DNA from: SG8-40 sp035528435
GTDB taxonomy: Bacteria > Pseudomonadota > Gammaproteobacteria > Burkholderiales > Eutrophovitaceae
Assembly: GCA_035528435.1 (NCBI GenBank)
Contig: DATKYN010000151.1
Location: forward strand, 1 to 6,491
DNA length: 6,491 bases
Direction: 5' to 3'
Positions 6,121-6,491 of the stretch are shown here, piece by piece. Made by a program: the position numbers and the translations under genes. The notes under the pieces were generated by a model that worked only from the letters and a program-made list of their open reading frames with translations, searched no databases and was not told where the DNA came from. Numbering within the stretch: position 1 is the stretch's first letter; each line of letters begins with the position of its first letter.

Positions 6121-6491
6121 ATGGCGAACGTACAGGATTACATCGCAACCAGTTATAGCGCTCATGAGCACGCGTATGACGCTTATGCCAGTGAAGGGGA
6201 AAAAGCGGCCCATGCTGCGGCGTGGTTGAAGCCGGGCACAATCAATCACTGGCGCTTTGAGCGTATGTACCGGCTTGCGGATCCGCTATTGCGGACTTGT
6301 CCCGGAGCGAACTGGTTGACGGTCGGTGATGGGCGTTATGGGCTGGACGCGCAGTATCTCAACGCGCGGGGCGCGCGTGCGTTGGCGACCGACATTTCCG
6401 ATACGCTCCTGGCCGAAGCGAAGAGCGCCGGTCTGATCGCCGGGTACAAAAAAGAGAACGCGGAATCACTGAGCTTTGGTGACGGTTCGTT
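6121..6491 (+). CDS. Class I SAM-dependent methyltransferase, 3' partial
   Basis: 123 codons are visible before the window ends. Residues 66-74 (LTVGDGRYG) are motif I, the glycine-rich AdoMet loop. ATDISDTLLAEAK (89-101) carries the acidic residue (Asp91) that would bind the ribose. ENAESLSFGDGS (112-123) is the strand leading to motif II, so the chain stops just before the usual FD strand. The first 60 residues are a polar N-terminal extension with several His and Tyr. A target in the glycan pathway, such as O-methylation of a sugar, is inferred from position. ATG 6121 is preferred over the in-frame GTG at 6094, because the intervening codons (AGA, two ATA) are rare in a genome like this. 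No clear Shine-Dalgarno precedes either start. Confidence 0.8.
   Translation, partial: MANVQDYIATSYSAHEHAYDAYASEGEKAAHAAAWLKPGTINHWRFERMYRLADPLLRTCPGANWLTVGDGRYGLDAQYLNARGARALATDISDTLLAEAKSAGLIAGYKKENAESLSFGDGS

Noticed and set aside
1..6491. CRISPR array, tRNA, insertion sequence or toxin-antitoxin system
   Set aside because: I found no regularly spaced repeats, tRNA-like cloverleaf, transposase motifs or paired small toxin-like genes on either strand by reading; the window is nearly filled by glycan-type genes.

Overview
The window reads as one surface-glycan biosynthesis locus, all on the + strand and almost gap-free. The DNA is moderately GC-rich, with G/C-biased third codon positions and long antisense shadow frames. 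The gene content (NeuB-type synthase, glycosyltransferases, small methyltransferases) is typical of O-antigen, capsule or flagellin-glycosylation regions of Gram-negative bacteria. A pseudomonadote is my best guess, but nothing here fixes the taxon. I see no tRNA, rRNA, CRISPR array, insertion sequence or clear rho-independent terminator.

Layout: (1) 2-877, 3' part of a flavodoxin-fold protein, apparently the end of one flavodoxin-like domain followed by a second with a four-cysteine cluster. (2) 878-969, a 92-base gap with two short perfect inverted repeats and an imperfect 14-bp duplication at the next start codon. (3) 970-1947, a DapA/N-acetylneuraminate lyase-family aldolase. (4) 1947-3002, a NeuB/PseI/LegI-family synthase with a C-terminal SAF domain. 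(5) 3002-4456, a GT-B-like transferase with a RLHP motif. (6) 4472-5107, a small SAM-methyltransferase-like protein. (7) 5104-5214, a previously easy-to-miss 36-codon ORF overlapping both neighbours. (8) 5198-6088, a family 2 glycosyltransferase. (9) 6121-6491, 5' part of a class I methyltransferase cut by the window end.

How they may work together: genes 3, 4 and 5 are joined by TGATG stop/start overlaps, so they are probably translated as a coupled unit. The NeuB-like protein is expected to condense phosphoenolpyruvate with a sugar to give an ulosonic (sialic-acid-like) acid. The DapA-like protein would do pyruvate aldol chemistry next to it, which is redundant for an ordinary nonulosonate pathway. 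It also lacks the family's catalytic tyrosine. The GT-B protein, the GT2 protein and the methyltransferases would then transfer and decorate sugars. The most interesting hypothesis is that the flavodoxin-like, DapA-like and NeuB-like proteins make or modify an unusual ulosonic acid. That is inference from context and motif departures; no nucleotidyltransferase (CMP-sugar synthetase), epimerase or aminotransferase is visible in this window to confirm it.
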